From Aldersonia sp. NBC_00410 (lineage in GTDB: Bacteria; Actinomycetota; Actinomycetes; Mycobacteriales; Mycobacteriaceae), in the NCBI RefSeq assembly GCF_026342035.1, contig NZ_JAPENM010000003.1:434001-498000 (forward strand): DNA of 64,000 bases, read 5' to 3'. The first letter of the stretch is position 1. Every line of letters starts with the position of its first letter. A program made the translations under genes and the position numbers. The notes under the pieces were generated by a model. The model saw only the letters and a program-made list of their open reading frames with translations. It ran no database searches and was not told the DNA's origin. Positions 12,830-20,680 of the stretch are shown here, in pieces.

Positions 12830-13429
12830 TCAGCGGTTGCCGCGCAGTGCCGGACCGACCCAGCGGTCGAGGAACCTGCGCAGATCCGGCCCGGTCCGGT
12901 GTGGGCGGCCGGGGTCGACCACGAACGACGCGATGATGCGCAGCACGAACTCGGCGAGCTCGTCGACCTCGTCGTCGTCGAAACCATTTGCGGCCCAATC
13001 GACATCGAAGCGCCGCAGCAGCGGCTGCGCGAGCTGCACGGCGAGCTCCGAGGTGACTGCCGGACCGAGCGCGTTCGCCCGGTCCGGTGCGAGCAGCAGG
13101 CTCATGTGTTTGTCCTCGGGCAGCGCCTCGAGCACAAACGCGATTCCCTCGACGAGTGCGATATCCGGTTCGGTGATTCCCGCGATGTGCTCGTACACCC
13201 GGTCCAGGAAGGCCGACGCCGAGTGCACCGCGGCCGCGAATACCAGCGCGTCGGCGCTTTCGAAGTAGCGGTACACCGTCTGTCGGGTCACACCGACCGC
13301 GCGGGCGACGTCGGTGATCTTGACCGACGCCCCGGCCGCGTCGATGGCCTCGCCGGCGGCGATCAAAATGCGCTCGACCGCTTCCTCGTCGGTGGCCGGC
13401 GCCGAGCCCGCCCAGCCGTGCGTGCGCAT
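12830..13429 (-). CDS. TetR-family transcriptional regulator
   Basis: A 199-residue TetR-type repressor. The N-terminal DNA-binding domain (residues about 17-65) includes ASVKITDVARAVGVTRQTVYRYF, a canonical helix-turn-helix. The C-terminal ligand domain has no recognisable family. It is neither KstR nor KstR2 by sequence. It starts one base after the stop of the SRPBCC gene (TGACATG) and so is co-transcribed with it. It probably controls that pair from the region 13953-14129. Whether it also binds the unexplained operators at 764 and 973 is open. Confidence 0.85.
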   Translation of the reverse strand: MRTHGWAGSAPATDEEAVERILIAAGEAIDAAGASVKITDVARAVGVTRQTVYRYFESADALVFAAAVHSASAFLDRVYEHIAGITEPDIALVEGIAFVLEALPEDKHMSLLLAPDRANALGPAVTSELAVQLAQPLLRRFDVDWAANGFDDDEVDELAEFVLRIIASFVVDPGRPHRTGPDLRRFLDRWVGPALRGNR

Positions 13430-13430
13430 G

Positions 13431-13952
13431 TCAGGTGGCCGGGCGCTGTGCCGGCGCGGGGTACCGCTCGGCGGCGTACTTGCTCAGGTTGGTGAGAAAG
13501 CGCCGGAACGAGAGGTTCATGATCGGCTGAACCAGCATGACTGCGACGCGCGAAACCCCGGCGGGCGCCATCGCGAGGGTCCAGGTGAGGTTGCACCCGC
13601 TCGGCGTCGGTTCGATCCGGTAGTCCTCGGCAAATGCCGCGACCGAGCTGGTCGAACACGAGTTGAACCGGAACGCCATGCCGACGCCCGGCTCCCAGGC
13701 GAGGAACTCCTCATTGCCGACGATGCCGCCGGTCATATGGACGGTGCGCATGGTGCCCACCCCGGGCGGACCTGGGCTGGTCCAGGTCGCCTTCTTGATG
13801 ATGGTGACCCAGTGCGGCCAGGAGTCGACGTCGGCGAGTATCTCGAATGCCTGGTCGGGGGTGACGGGCAGGTCGACGGAGTTGGTGAACCTGAACCGTG
13901 CCTTCTCGATGAAGCTCCGGTCGACCGCCCGGCAGAGATATTCCTTCGACAT
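13431..13952 (-). CDS. SRPBCC (START/polyketide cyclase-like) protein
   Basis: A 173-residue protein with the helix-grip SRPBCC fold. It has an opening strand (KARFRFTNSVDLPVTPDQAFEILADVDSWPHWV) typical of lipid-binding cyclase/dehydrase-like members, and a final long helix. These proteins hold hydrophobic ligands in a cavity, and some act as cyclases or aromatases. No catalytic residues can be named. It forms a two-gene unit with the following TetR gene, which suggests it responds to or handles a lipid sensed by that regulator. Confidence 0.75.
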   Translation of the reverse strand: MSKEYLCRAVDRSFIEKARFRFTNSVDLPVTPDQAFEILADVDSWPHWVTIIKKATWTSPGPPGVGTMRTVHMTGGIVGNEEFLAWEPGVGMAFRFNSCSTSSVAAFAEDYRIEPTPSGCNLTWTLAMAPAGVSRVAVMLVQPIMNLSFRRFLTNLSKYAAERYPAPAQRPAT

Positions 13953-14129
13953 TCGGCCCCTCCTCGTCGTCGACCATACATGTTAGTGGATTTGTCCAGT
14001 CGCGAAGGCGGAACGATCACTTTGTCGCACACTTCCTGTCGTGTCGCACAGCGACTCGCCGTGGGACACGCCGGGCAGCGCATCAGAAAGTGTGCGGCGA
14101 GGGGGCTCGCCGGTTCGCAGTGCCCCGAA
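13953..14129. other. Intergenic region with long-range inverted repeat
   Basis: This 177-bp gap lies between the end of the fadD3 operon and the start of the SRPBCC-TetR pair. It holds a 9-bp inverted repeat, CGCACACTT (14026-14034) and AAGTGTGCG (14088-14096), which could form a stem enclosing 53 bases. It probably contains both the operon's end and the SRPBCC promoter. I found no KstR or KstR2 box in it. Confidence 0.4.
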
Positions 14130-14942
14130 CTACATATGCGAGCCGCCGTCGACACGCACCTCGGTGCCGGTGACGAAGTAGGCATCGGCGGAACCCAGCA
14201 TCGCGACCACCGCGGCCACCGCGTCGGGCTGCGCGAAGATCGCCTTCCCGCCGTCGATCGGCAGCATCGGGGCGACCTTGCCGAACATCGAATAGTCGGC
14301 GTCGGCCGGCAGCCCCGGACCGATGCTGCGCTTGGATTCGCCGCTGCCGTCGGTCATGCCCGACGCGATCGATCCTGGCTGCACCGAGTTGAATCGGATG
14401 CTTTCCTTGCTGAACTCCATCGCCAGGGCATGGGTCATGGCCTGCACCCCACCCTTCGACGCGGCGTACGCGGACATATAGGGGTGCGCGAAGTTGGCCG
14501 AGGTCGAGCTGAAGTTGACCACGGCGGGTTTGTTGCCCGTGCGCAGGGCGGGCAGGCTCTCGCGGATCACGAGAAACGTTCCGACGAGGTTGATTTGCAG
14601 AACCTCGGTGAAGTCCGCGACGGTGGTCTTTTCCAGATGCGCGGAGCGCAGGATCCCAGCGGCGTTGACGAGGGTGTCGATGGCACCTCCGAGCAGGCGC
14701 GTCGCTTCGGCCACGCCGGCCTGCACCGACTCCTCGTCGGACACGTCGAGGACCACCGTGTCGAGCCGGTCCGCCAGCGCGCCCGCTTTGCCGACGGTGT
14801 CGGCGAGCCCCGGTTCGCTCACGTCGGCCGCGACCACGTGCCCGCCCTCGCCGAGGATGCGCAGTACCGTGGCCTGCCCGATTCCGGAGCCACCGCCGGT
14901 GATGAGGACCCGGCGGTCGGCGTAGCGCGAGAGTGCAGTCAT
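14130..14942 (-). CDS. SDR-family dehydrogenase, end of the fadD3 operon
   Basis: A 270-residue classical SDR with the NAD-binding TGGGSGIG near residue 15, NAAG (VNAAGIL), catalytic Ser in NFSSTSA, and YAASK with the active Tyr. It ends in the family tail TGTEVRVDGGSHM. ATG 14942 is preferred; a TTG eight codons earlier is the alternative. It follows the acetoacetate-decarboxylase-like gene by 49 bp and shares the KstR2-controlled transcript that begins with fadD3. It probably oxidises a hydroxyacyl or ketone intermediate of ring C/D breakdown. The exact step is unknown. Confidence 0.8.
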   Translation of the reverse strand: MTALSRYADRRVLITGGGSGIGQATVLRILGEGGHVVAADVSEPGLADTVGKAGALADRLDTVVLDVSDEESVQAGVAEATRLLGGAIDTLVNAAGILRSAHLEKTTVADFTEVLQINLVGTFLVIRESLPALRTGNKPAVVNFSSTSANFAHPYMSAYAASKGGVQAMTHALAMEFSKESIRFNSVQPGSIASGMTDGSGESKRSIGPGLPADADYSMFGKVAPMLPIDGGKAIFAQPDAVAAVVAMLGSADAYFVTGTEVRVDGGSHM

Positions 14943-14991
14943 GTGGTTTCCGTTCTGCTGCGGCAACGGGCGAGTTGCGGTGTGGCCGAAC

Positions 14992-15741
14992 TCAAATGAT
15001 CTCGGCGTCCTCGAAGGTCATGCCGAGCGTCGGGATGGCCGAAGTGAACAGGGCACGGCGCGACATTTCGAGGCCGGCGAGTTCGTCCGCCCACGGGTGG
15101 CTCCCCAGCCGCAGGGTCGCTCCGCCGATGCGGGAGCGCAGTCCGGACGGACGCATCTGCCACGGCACGCAGCGGGTCACCCCGTCGAGGTGCGAATACG
15201 CGGCGATCGACATGCGGGTGCCCTGGCCGGGTACCGGGAATCCCTCGCGCACGGTCAGTTCCGCAACCTCGCTGCCGTCGATGCGCACCAGCCCGCGTCT
15301 GGTCGGGCTGGTGTGGTCGGCTTCGAAATCGGCGAGCACCTTGGGAAAGCCCCAGATGCCGCGCCCCGCTGCCATGGTGAACTCGCCGTCCACCGGCAAC
15401 CGGTGGATGAGGACACCGTAGTTGCCGGTGGCCAATGCCTTGAGGTCCGCGAGTTGTGAGTTGCCCGTGAGTTTTGCGACGCCACTGCCGGTGTGCTTGC
15501 GCACCATGAACGCCACGCCGAACTCGTTGTACGGTCCGAGATCTCCATCGACGTAGTTGACGAAGACCAGGCAGCACATGCCGCGTCCCGGCCGGAAGCG
15601 CAGGATCTCCAGCCCGGAGTAGTCGATCGCCCGCTGCGCCGCATCGGCATTCACCGAATAGACGGCGGTGAAAGCGTTCGCGAGCCGGATCTCCACCGGC
15701 ATCGACACGGTCTGGCCGAGCACATCGTAAGACTCCGTCAT
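14992..15741 (-). CDS. Acetoacetate decarboxylase-like protein
   Basis: A 249-residue member of the acetoacetate decarboxylase family, whose enzymes work through a Schiff-base lysine. The key region reads GIWGFPKVLADFE. The lysine of FPK aligns with the Schiff-base Lys of true decarboxylases (FPKK), but the neighbouring lysine that lowers its pKa is Val here. The reaction may therefore be decarboxylation of a beta-keto acid, or the aldol/dehydration chemistry seen in divergent members. ATG 15741 follows GGTGAGGA. It lies 44 bp after fadE33 in the KstR2-controlled operon, so it may process a C/D-ring product. This gene is absent from the equivalent place in M. tuberculosis as I remember it. 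Confidence 0.8.
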   Translation of the reverse strand: MTESYDVLGQTVSMPVEIRLANAFTAVYSVNADAAQRAIDYSGLEILRFRPGRGMCCLVFVNYVDGDLGPYNEFGVAFMVRKHTGSGVAKLTGNSQLADLKALATGNYGVLIHRLPVDGEFTMAAGRGIWGFPKVLADFEADHTSPTRRGLVRIDGSEVAELTVREGFPVPGQGTRMSIAAYSHLDGVTRCVPWQMRPSGLRSRIGGATLRLGSHPWADELAGLEMSRRALFTSAIPTLGMTFEDAEII

Positions 15742-15785
15742 CGTGTCCTCACCGTCATCGCTTCCTCGCTCTCTCGTCGTCGGGT

Positions 15786-16883
15786 CTACTCCGGCAAGCC
15801 GGCTTGTTCCAGGCGCTGCACCCAGGAGCCCGCCGAGCCGAACAGCTGCCCGGTCGCATGCGCACGCTTGAAGAACAGATGCGCGTCGTGCTCCCACGTG
15901 ATCGCGATGCCACCGTGCAGTTGGATCGCCTCGGCGCTCACGCTACCGAACGCCTCCGAGCAATAGACCTTCGCCGTGGCGGAAGCCTTTGCTGCATCGC
16001 CGCTTTCGTTGGCGACTGCTTCGGCGGCGGTCAGCGACGCCGATCGGGCCGCCTCGACGAGCACGTACAGGTCCGCCATCCGGTGCTTGAGCGCCTGGAA
16101 GCTGCCGATCGGGCGGCCGAACTGTACCCGGGACTTGGTGTATTCGACCGTCATCTGCAGGCACGCGTCGGCGGCGCCGACCTGCTCGGCCGCGAGCGCA
16201 GTCACCGCGACCGCGCGCAGTCGTTCGATGGCGGCCCGCGCATCGGCAGCACCGAGCTGCCGCGCCCGGACATCGGCGAAGCTCACCTCGCCGAGCCGCA
16301 ACGTCGGGTCCATCGCGGGAACCGCTGTGCGCGATACGCCGTCGGCGTTCGCATCGATCTCGTAGACGGCGTTCGCGTACGGATTGTGCGCAATGACCAG
16401 CAGTACGTCCGCGTTGGTGGCCTCGAGTACGAACGAGGCGGTGCCGCTGAGCACGCCGTCCTCGGTCGCCGTAACGCCGGGGGCGTCCCAGCCGTCCGGA
16501 CCGGCCCAGCAGACCGCGAGATTGCGACTGCCCTCGGCGACATCGGGCAGCAGCCGCGCGCACGCCTCCTCGTCGCCGGTGGCCAGCAGCAGTTGTGAAC
16601 CGAGGACGACCGACCCGAACATCGGCGTCGGGGCGAGCACCCGGCCGAGCTCTTCGAGCACCAGGTTCGCTTCGACCAGGCCTGCGTCGAGTCCGCCGAA
16701 GCGTTCCGGGATCGCGAGGCCCGCGACGCCGACCTGCTCGCACAGCATCCGCCAGAGCGTGTCGTCGTAACCGAGCTCGGACTCCATTGCCTTGCGCCGC
16801 GACGCCGTGTCGACATGCTTGGCCAGTAGGCCGCGCACCGACTCGACGAGGTCGCGCTGCTCCTCGGTCAACGGGGTGGTCAT
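15786..16883 (-). CDS. fadE33: Acyl-CoA dehydrogenase subunit FadE33
   Basis: A 365-residue acyl-CoA dehydrogenase chain; the family introduces an alpha,beta double bond using FAD. The C-terminal half holds YTKSRVQFGRPIGSFQALKHRMAD and LHGGIAITWEHD, which contact FAD in this fold. Order after fadD3 (FadE31, FadE32, FadE33) matches Rv3562-Rv3564. In M. tuberculosis FadE31 pairs with FadE32 and with FadE33 as alpha2beta2 enzymes, so this is likely a partner chain for FadE31. Start ATG 16883 overlaps the fadE32 stop. Confidence 0.88.
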   Translation of the reverse strand: MTTPLTEEQRDLVESVRGLLAKHVDTASRRKAMESELGYDDTLWRMLCEQVGVAGLAIPERFGGLDAGLVEANLVLEELGRVLAPTPMFGSVVLGSQLLLATGDEEACARLLPDVAEGSRNLAVCWAGPDGWDAPGVTATEDGVLSGTASFVLEATNADVLLVIAHNPYANAVYEIDANADGVSRTAVPAMDPTLRLGEVSFADVRARQLGAADARAAIERLRAVAVTALAAEQVGAADACLQMTVEYTKSRVQFGRPIGSFQALKHRMADLYVLVEAARSASLTAAEAVANESGDAAKASATAKVYCSEAFGSVSAEAIQLHGGIAITWEHDAHLFFKRAHATGQLFGSAGSWVQRLEQAGLPE

Positions 16884-17881
16884 CGCGCACTCCTCAGCGA
16901 CTCGGCGACGCGGGCCCGGTGCTGGGCGGTGGTGCCCCAGGCGGAGCGCAGCGCGCGAATCTTGGTCAGCCACAGCGATAAGTCGTATTCGGCGGTGTAG
17001 CCGATAGCGCCGTGTACCTGCAGGGCCGCGCGGGCGGCCCGCTCGGCTGCGTCCGCGCCGGCGACCTTCGCGGCCGAGACGTCACGGGACGCGGTCGGTG
17101 AATCCTCGGCGAGGGCGATCGCCGCGCCGTACAGCAGCGGCAAGGCCATCTCCAGGCCGATCATCGAGTTGGCCAGGTGATGCTTGACCGCCTGGAAGCT
17201 GCCGATCTTCTTACCGAATTGCACACGTCCACCGACGTATTCGGTGGACAGATCCGTCACGGCGCGGCCGGCGCCGAGCAACTGCGCGGCCACGGCGAGG
17301 TTGCCGGCGTCCAGGGCGCGTGCGGTTGCGCGAGCGACCGCGGGGCCTTCGGCAACGACCTCGCCGACCGCGATCGCGTTGAGCTTGCGGGTGGCGTCAA
17401 CCGAATCAAACTGTGCGCCAACCTCTCCGACTGCGATCCGGTCGCCCTCGGCGATCAGCACGACGTCTGCCTGGGCGGCGTCGAGCGCGCGCGGCAGCCA
17501 GTCGCCGAGCGTCACGGTGCCGAGCGAGGTGCCCTCGGCGAGTGCGGGCAGGAAGCGCTGCGCAGCTTCGTCGTTGTCGAGCGACTGCAGCAGGGCCGGA
17601 ATCGCGGCGGCGGTCTCGACCAGCGGGCCGGGGACCGCGGCGCGGCCGATCTCGGTGAACGCCACGACGAGATCGACCGGGTGCGCACCGATTCCGCCGA
17701 ACTGCTCGTCCACCGCGAGTGCGGTGAGGCCGGTGTCGGCGAGTTGCGTCAGGAGTTTGCGCCCGTCCGCGGTGTCGCCCTCGGCCCAGGCGCGGGCGAT
17801 TGACGGGGTCTTCGCGCCGTTCAGCAGGTCACGCAGGCTGGCCGCGAAATCCTTCTGCTCGGATGACAGTGCGAATTTCAT
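16880..17881 (-). CDS. fadE32: Acyl-CoA dehydrogenase subunit FadE32
   Basis: A 333-residue acyl-CoA dehydrogenase chain, shorter than a full family member because the middle domain is reduced. The FAD-side motifs YVGGRVQFGKKIGSFQAVKHHLAN and VHGAIGYTAEYDLSLWL are intact. It sits between fadE31 and fadE33 with four-base overlaps on both sides, so the three subunits are translated together. By comparison with the M. tuberculosis set it forms a heterotetramer with FadE31 in late C/D-ring beta-oxidation. Confidence 0.88.
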   Translation of the reverse strand: MKFALSSEQKDFAASLRDLLNGAKTPSIARAWAEGDTADGRKLLTQLADTGLTALAVDEQFGGIGAHPVDLVVAFTEIGRAAVPGPLVETAAAIPALLQSLDNDEAAQRFLPALAEGTSLGTVTLGDWLPRALDAAQADVVLIAEGDRIAVGEVGAQFDSVDATRKLNAIAVGEVVAEGPAVARATARALDAGNLAVAAQLLGAGRAVTDLSTEYVGGRVQFGKKIGSFQAVKHHLANSMIGLEMALPLLYGAAIALAEDSPTASRDVSAAKVAGADAAERAARAALQVHGAIGYTAEYDLSLWLTKIRALRSAWGTTAQHRARVAESLRSAR

Positions 17882-19017
17882 CGATCCCCCCGGGGCAGGC
17901 CGAGCAGCCGTTCGGCCACAATATTGCGTTGAATCTCGTTGGTACCGGCGTAGATCGGGCCCGAGAGTGAGAACAGGTAGCCGTCCTGCCAGCGTCCGGT
18001 CAATTCGCCGTCGGCGCCGAGGATGTCGAGCGCCGTCTCGTGCAGGGCGATATCGAGTTCGGACCAGAACACCTTGTTGATCGAGGACTCGGCGCCGAGC
18101 GCGCCACCCTCGTTCAGGCGGGTCACGGTCGCCAGGGTGCTCAGGTGATAGGCGCGCGCGCCGATCCAGGCGTCCACGACCCGATCCCGCACCGCGGTGT
18201 CGGCCGGGTCGGCATGGTCGGCCCACAGATCGACGAGCCGGTCCGCGGCCGCGTCGAAGCGGCCGGGGCTGCGCAGTGACAGGCCGCGCTCGTTGCTCGA
18301 CGTGCTCATCGCGACTTTCCAGCCGTCGTTCACCGCGCCGATCACGTCGCTATCGGGCACGAAGACATTGTCGAAGAAGATCTCCGCGAATCCGGCCTCG
18401 CCGTCGAGCTGCGGGATCGGCCGCACCGTCACGCCTTCGGCGGTCAGCGGGAACATGAAGTAGGTCAGGCCGCGATGCCGCTCGGCTTCCGGATCGCTGC
18501 GGAACAGGCCGAATCCCCAGTCCGCGAACGATGCGCGCGAGCTCCAGGTCTTCTGCCCATTGAGCACCCAGCCGCCGTCCGCGCGCCGCGCGGTGGAACG
18601 GATACCGGCGAGGTCACTGCCGGCCTCGGGCTCGGACCAGACCTGCGCCCAGATGTCGTCGGCGCGCGCCATGCGCGGCATGATGCGCTGCAGCTGTTCG
18701 GGCGAGCCGTGCTCGAAGAGGGTCGGGGCAAGCAGGAAGATACCGTTCTGGCCGACCCGGCCGGGGGCCTGCGCGCGGTAGTACTCCTCCTCGAAGATGA
18801 CCCACTCGAGCAGCGAGGCGTCCCGGCCGCCGAACTCCTCGGGCCAGGCCACCACGGACAGCCGGGCGTCGAAAAGCTTGCGTTCCCACTCGCGGTGCGC
18901 CTCGAAGCCCTCGGCAGTGTCCATCGATCCGAGCGGCTCGCTCGGCACGTTGGCGGCGAGGAACTCGCGCACCTCGTGCCGGAACGCGGTCTCGGCCTCG
19001 TCGTATTCCAAATCCAC
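17878..19017 (-). CDS. fadE31: Acyl-CoA dehydrogenase subunit FadE31
   Basis: A 379-residue acyl-CoA dehydrogenase. It has YRAQAPGRVGQNGI, the substrate-loop WSEPEAGSDLAGIRSTA, NERG (the Glu region used for catalysis in related chains), and the C-terminal YAGTNEIQRNIVAERLLGLPR. The GTG at 19017 gives the family start MDLEYDEAE. Longer in-frame starts would overlap fadD3. It lies 43 bp after fadD3 and overlaps fadE32. It should be the common alpha chain of two heterotetrameric dehydrogenases of the HIP pathway. Confidence 0.88.
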   Translation of the reverse strand: MDLEYDEAETAFRHEVREFLAANVPSEPLGSMDTAEGFEAHREWERKLFDARLSVVAWPEEFGGRDASLLEWVIFEEEYYRAQAPGRVGQNGIFLLAPTLFEHGSPEQLQRIMPRMARADDIWAQVWSEPEAGSDLAGIRSTARRADGGWVLNGQKTWSSRASFADWGFGLFRSDPEAERHRGLTYFMFPLTAEGVTVRPIPQLDGEAGFAEIFFDNVFVPDSDVIGAVNDGWKVAMSTSSNERGLSLRSPGRFDAAADRLVDLWADHADPADTAVRDRVVDAWIGARAYHLSTLATVTRLNEGGALGAESSINKVFWSELDIALHETALDILGADGELTGRWQDGYLFSLSGPIYAGTNEIQRNIVAERLLGLPRGDR

Positions 19018-19060
19018 CGGGGTCAGCCCTTCGTTGCTTGGTTCGGTACCGGCTCGCCAG

Positions 19061-20626
19061 TCATGAAAGTTCCTCGCGGAGTTGCCGTTTGAGCACCTTG
19101 CCACCGGCATTGCGGGGCAGCTCCGGAACGAACGCGACCTGGCGGGGCACCTTGAACTTGGCCAGGTGCTCGAGCGCGAAGTCGATCACCTGCTTTTCGG
19201 ACAGCTCGTGCCCGGCCTTCGTCACCACGAACGCCATGCCGACTTCGCCCATCCGTTCGTCGGGCACGCCGATCACGGCGGACTCGGCCACACCGTCCAA
19301 ACGGGCGAGCGCCTGCTCGATCTCGGCGGGGTAGACGTTGAATCCGCCGGAGATGTACATGTCCTTGAGCCGGTCGGTGATGCGCAGATATCCCCGATCG
19401 TCGACGGTGCCGACGTCACCGGTGTGCAACCAGCCATCGGCGTCGATGGTCTTCGCGGTGTTTTCCTCGTCGTCGAGGTAGCCGAGCATCACGTTCTCCC
19501 CGCGCAGCAGCACCTCGCCGTTGTCGTCGATGCGCAGTTCGAAGCCGGCGATCGGCCCACCGCAGGTGTGTGCCACGGTCGCCGCGTCGTCCTCGGGCCG
19601 GCACATGGTGCCGAAACCGCACGCCTCGGACAGGCCGTACGCGGTGAGGACGATGTCGAAGTCGAGATCGGTCTGCATCCGCTCGACGAGCGCGACCGGG
19701 ACGATCGCGGCGCCGGTCACGGCGAACCGCAACGAACTCAGGTCGTAATCGCCGCGCTTGGGGTGGTCGAGCAGCACCTGGTAGATCGTCGGTGGACCGG
19801 GCAGCACCGTGATGCGCTGGTCGGCGACGACCTGCATGGCCTGCTCCGGATCGAAGGCGATCATCGGGACCATTGCGGCGCCGGTCTGCAGGCAGGCGAG
19901 AATGCCTGCCTTGTAACCGAAGCTGTGGAAGAACGGATTGATGATCAGGTAGCGGTCGTTCTCGTCGAGCCGCCCGCACGCCGCCCAGGCAGCCGAGGTG
20001 TCCAGCGACTGGCGGTGTGCGCACATCGCGCCCTTGCTGCGCCCGGTGGTGCCGGAAGTGAACAGGATGTCCGAAACATCCTCGGGGTCAACTTCGCTCG
20101 CACGCCGGTCGGCGTCGGCGGGGGAGACATTCTCTGCGTAGCCGGCCAGATCGGACCAGTCGAGGTGGTCGGGGGCCTTGTCCGCGGACTCGTCCTCGAC
20201 GGTGATCGCGATGACGGTCGCGGGCAGCCCGGCGCCGGAGGCGCGCAGCTCGGCGAGCCGGTCGCGGCCGAGGAACGGCCCGGCGACGAACACTGCTCGC
20301 GCGCGGGTGCGCTCGAGCAGCTCGACCGTCTCGGTGACGGTGTAGCGGGTGTTGACCGGAATGACCGTGCCGCCCACGTAGTGCGTCGCCAGCGCGGCGA
20401 CCACCCAGTGGTGGGTGTTCGGCGCCCAGATCGCGATCCGGTCGCCGCGCTCGATACCGCGTGCGATCAGCGCTCGGGCGGCGCTGCGGACCTCGCCGAG
20501 CAGATCCGCGTAGGTCAAACGCACATTGCCGTCGACGACGGCATCGCGGTCCGCGTAAGCGCGGGCGGCGTGCTGCAACGCGGCCGGAGTGGTCCGTACG
20601 GTGCCTGCATCGGCTCCCTCGGTCAC
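19061..20626 (-). CDS. fadD3: HIP-CoA ligase FadD3
   Basis: An ATP-dependent acyl-CoA ligase of 521 residues that activates HIP, the two-ring propanoate left after HsaD, to HIP-CoA; this is the entry step to C/D-ring breakdown. It shows the AMP-binding P-loop FTSGTTGRSKGAM, the adenylate motif YGLSE, DGWLHTGDVG, SGGFNVYPAEIE, and the catalytic Lys in NAGGKVLKR. GTG 20626 has a strong AAGGAGG site. A KstR2 box lies 25 bp upstream, and fadE30 diverges from it, as in M. tuberculosis Rv3561/Rv3560c. HIP-CoA is the known KstR2 effector, so this enzyme makes its own inducer. Confidence 0.93.
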   Translation of the reverse strand: MTEGADAGTVRTTPAALQHAARAYADRDAVVDGNVRLTYADLLGEVRSAARALIARGIERGDRIAIWAPNTHHWVVAALATHYVGGTVIPVNTRYTVTETVELLERTRARAVFVAGPFLGRDRLAELRASGAGLPATVIAITVEDESADKAPDHLDWSDLAGYAENVSPADADRRASEVDPEDVSDILFTSGTTGRSKGAMCAHRQSLDTSAAWAACGRLDENDRYLIINPFFHSFGYKAGILACLQTGAAMVPMIAFDPEQAMQVVADQRITVLPGPPTIYQVLLDHPKRGDYDLSSLRFAVTGAAIVPVALVERMQTDLDFDIVLTAYGLSEACGFGTMCRPEDDAATVAHTCGGPIAGFELRIDDNGEVLLRGENVMLGYLDDEENTAKTIDADGWLHTGDVGTVDDRGYLRITDRLKDMYISGGFNVYPAEIEQALARLDGVAESAVIGVPDERMGEVGMAFVVTKAGHELSEKQVIDFALEHLAKFKVPRQVAFVPELPRNAGGKVLKRQLREELS

Positions 20627-20650
20627 TGCGCCTCCTTGTCGGGCTAACAA

Positions 20651-20664
20651 AGCAAGTGCTTGGT
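20651..20664. promoter_or_regulatory. KstR2 box between fadD3 and fadE30
   Basis: AGCAAGTGCTTGGT matches AnCAAGnnCTTGnT at every fixed position. It lies 17 bp before the fadE30 start and 25 bp before fadD3, so one site can repress both divergent operons. Confidence 0.9.
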
Positions 20665-20680
20665 AGGTTATCCTACCGTT

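Noticed and set aside
12830-13429. KstR itself
   Set aside because: Sequence does not match KstR, and no KstR box precedes it; kstR is probably elsewhere.
13314-14999. 561-codon plus-strand frame
   Set aside because: Antisense shadow of TetR, SRPBCC and SDR genes.
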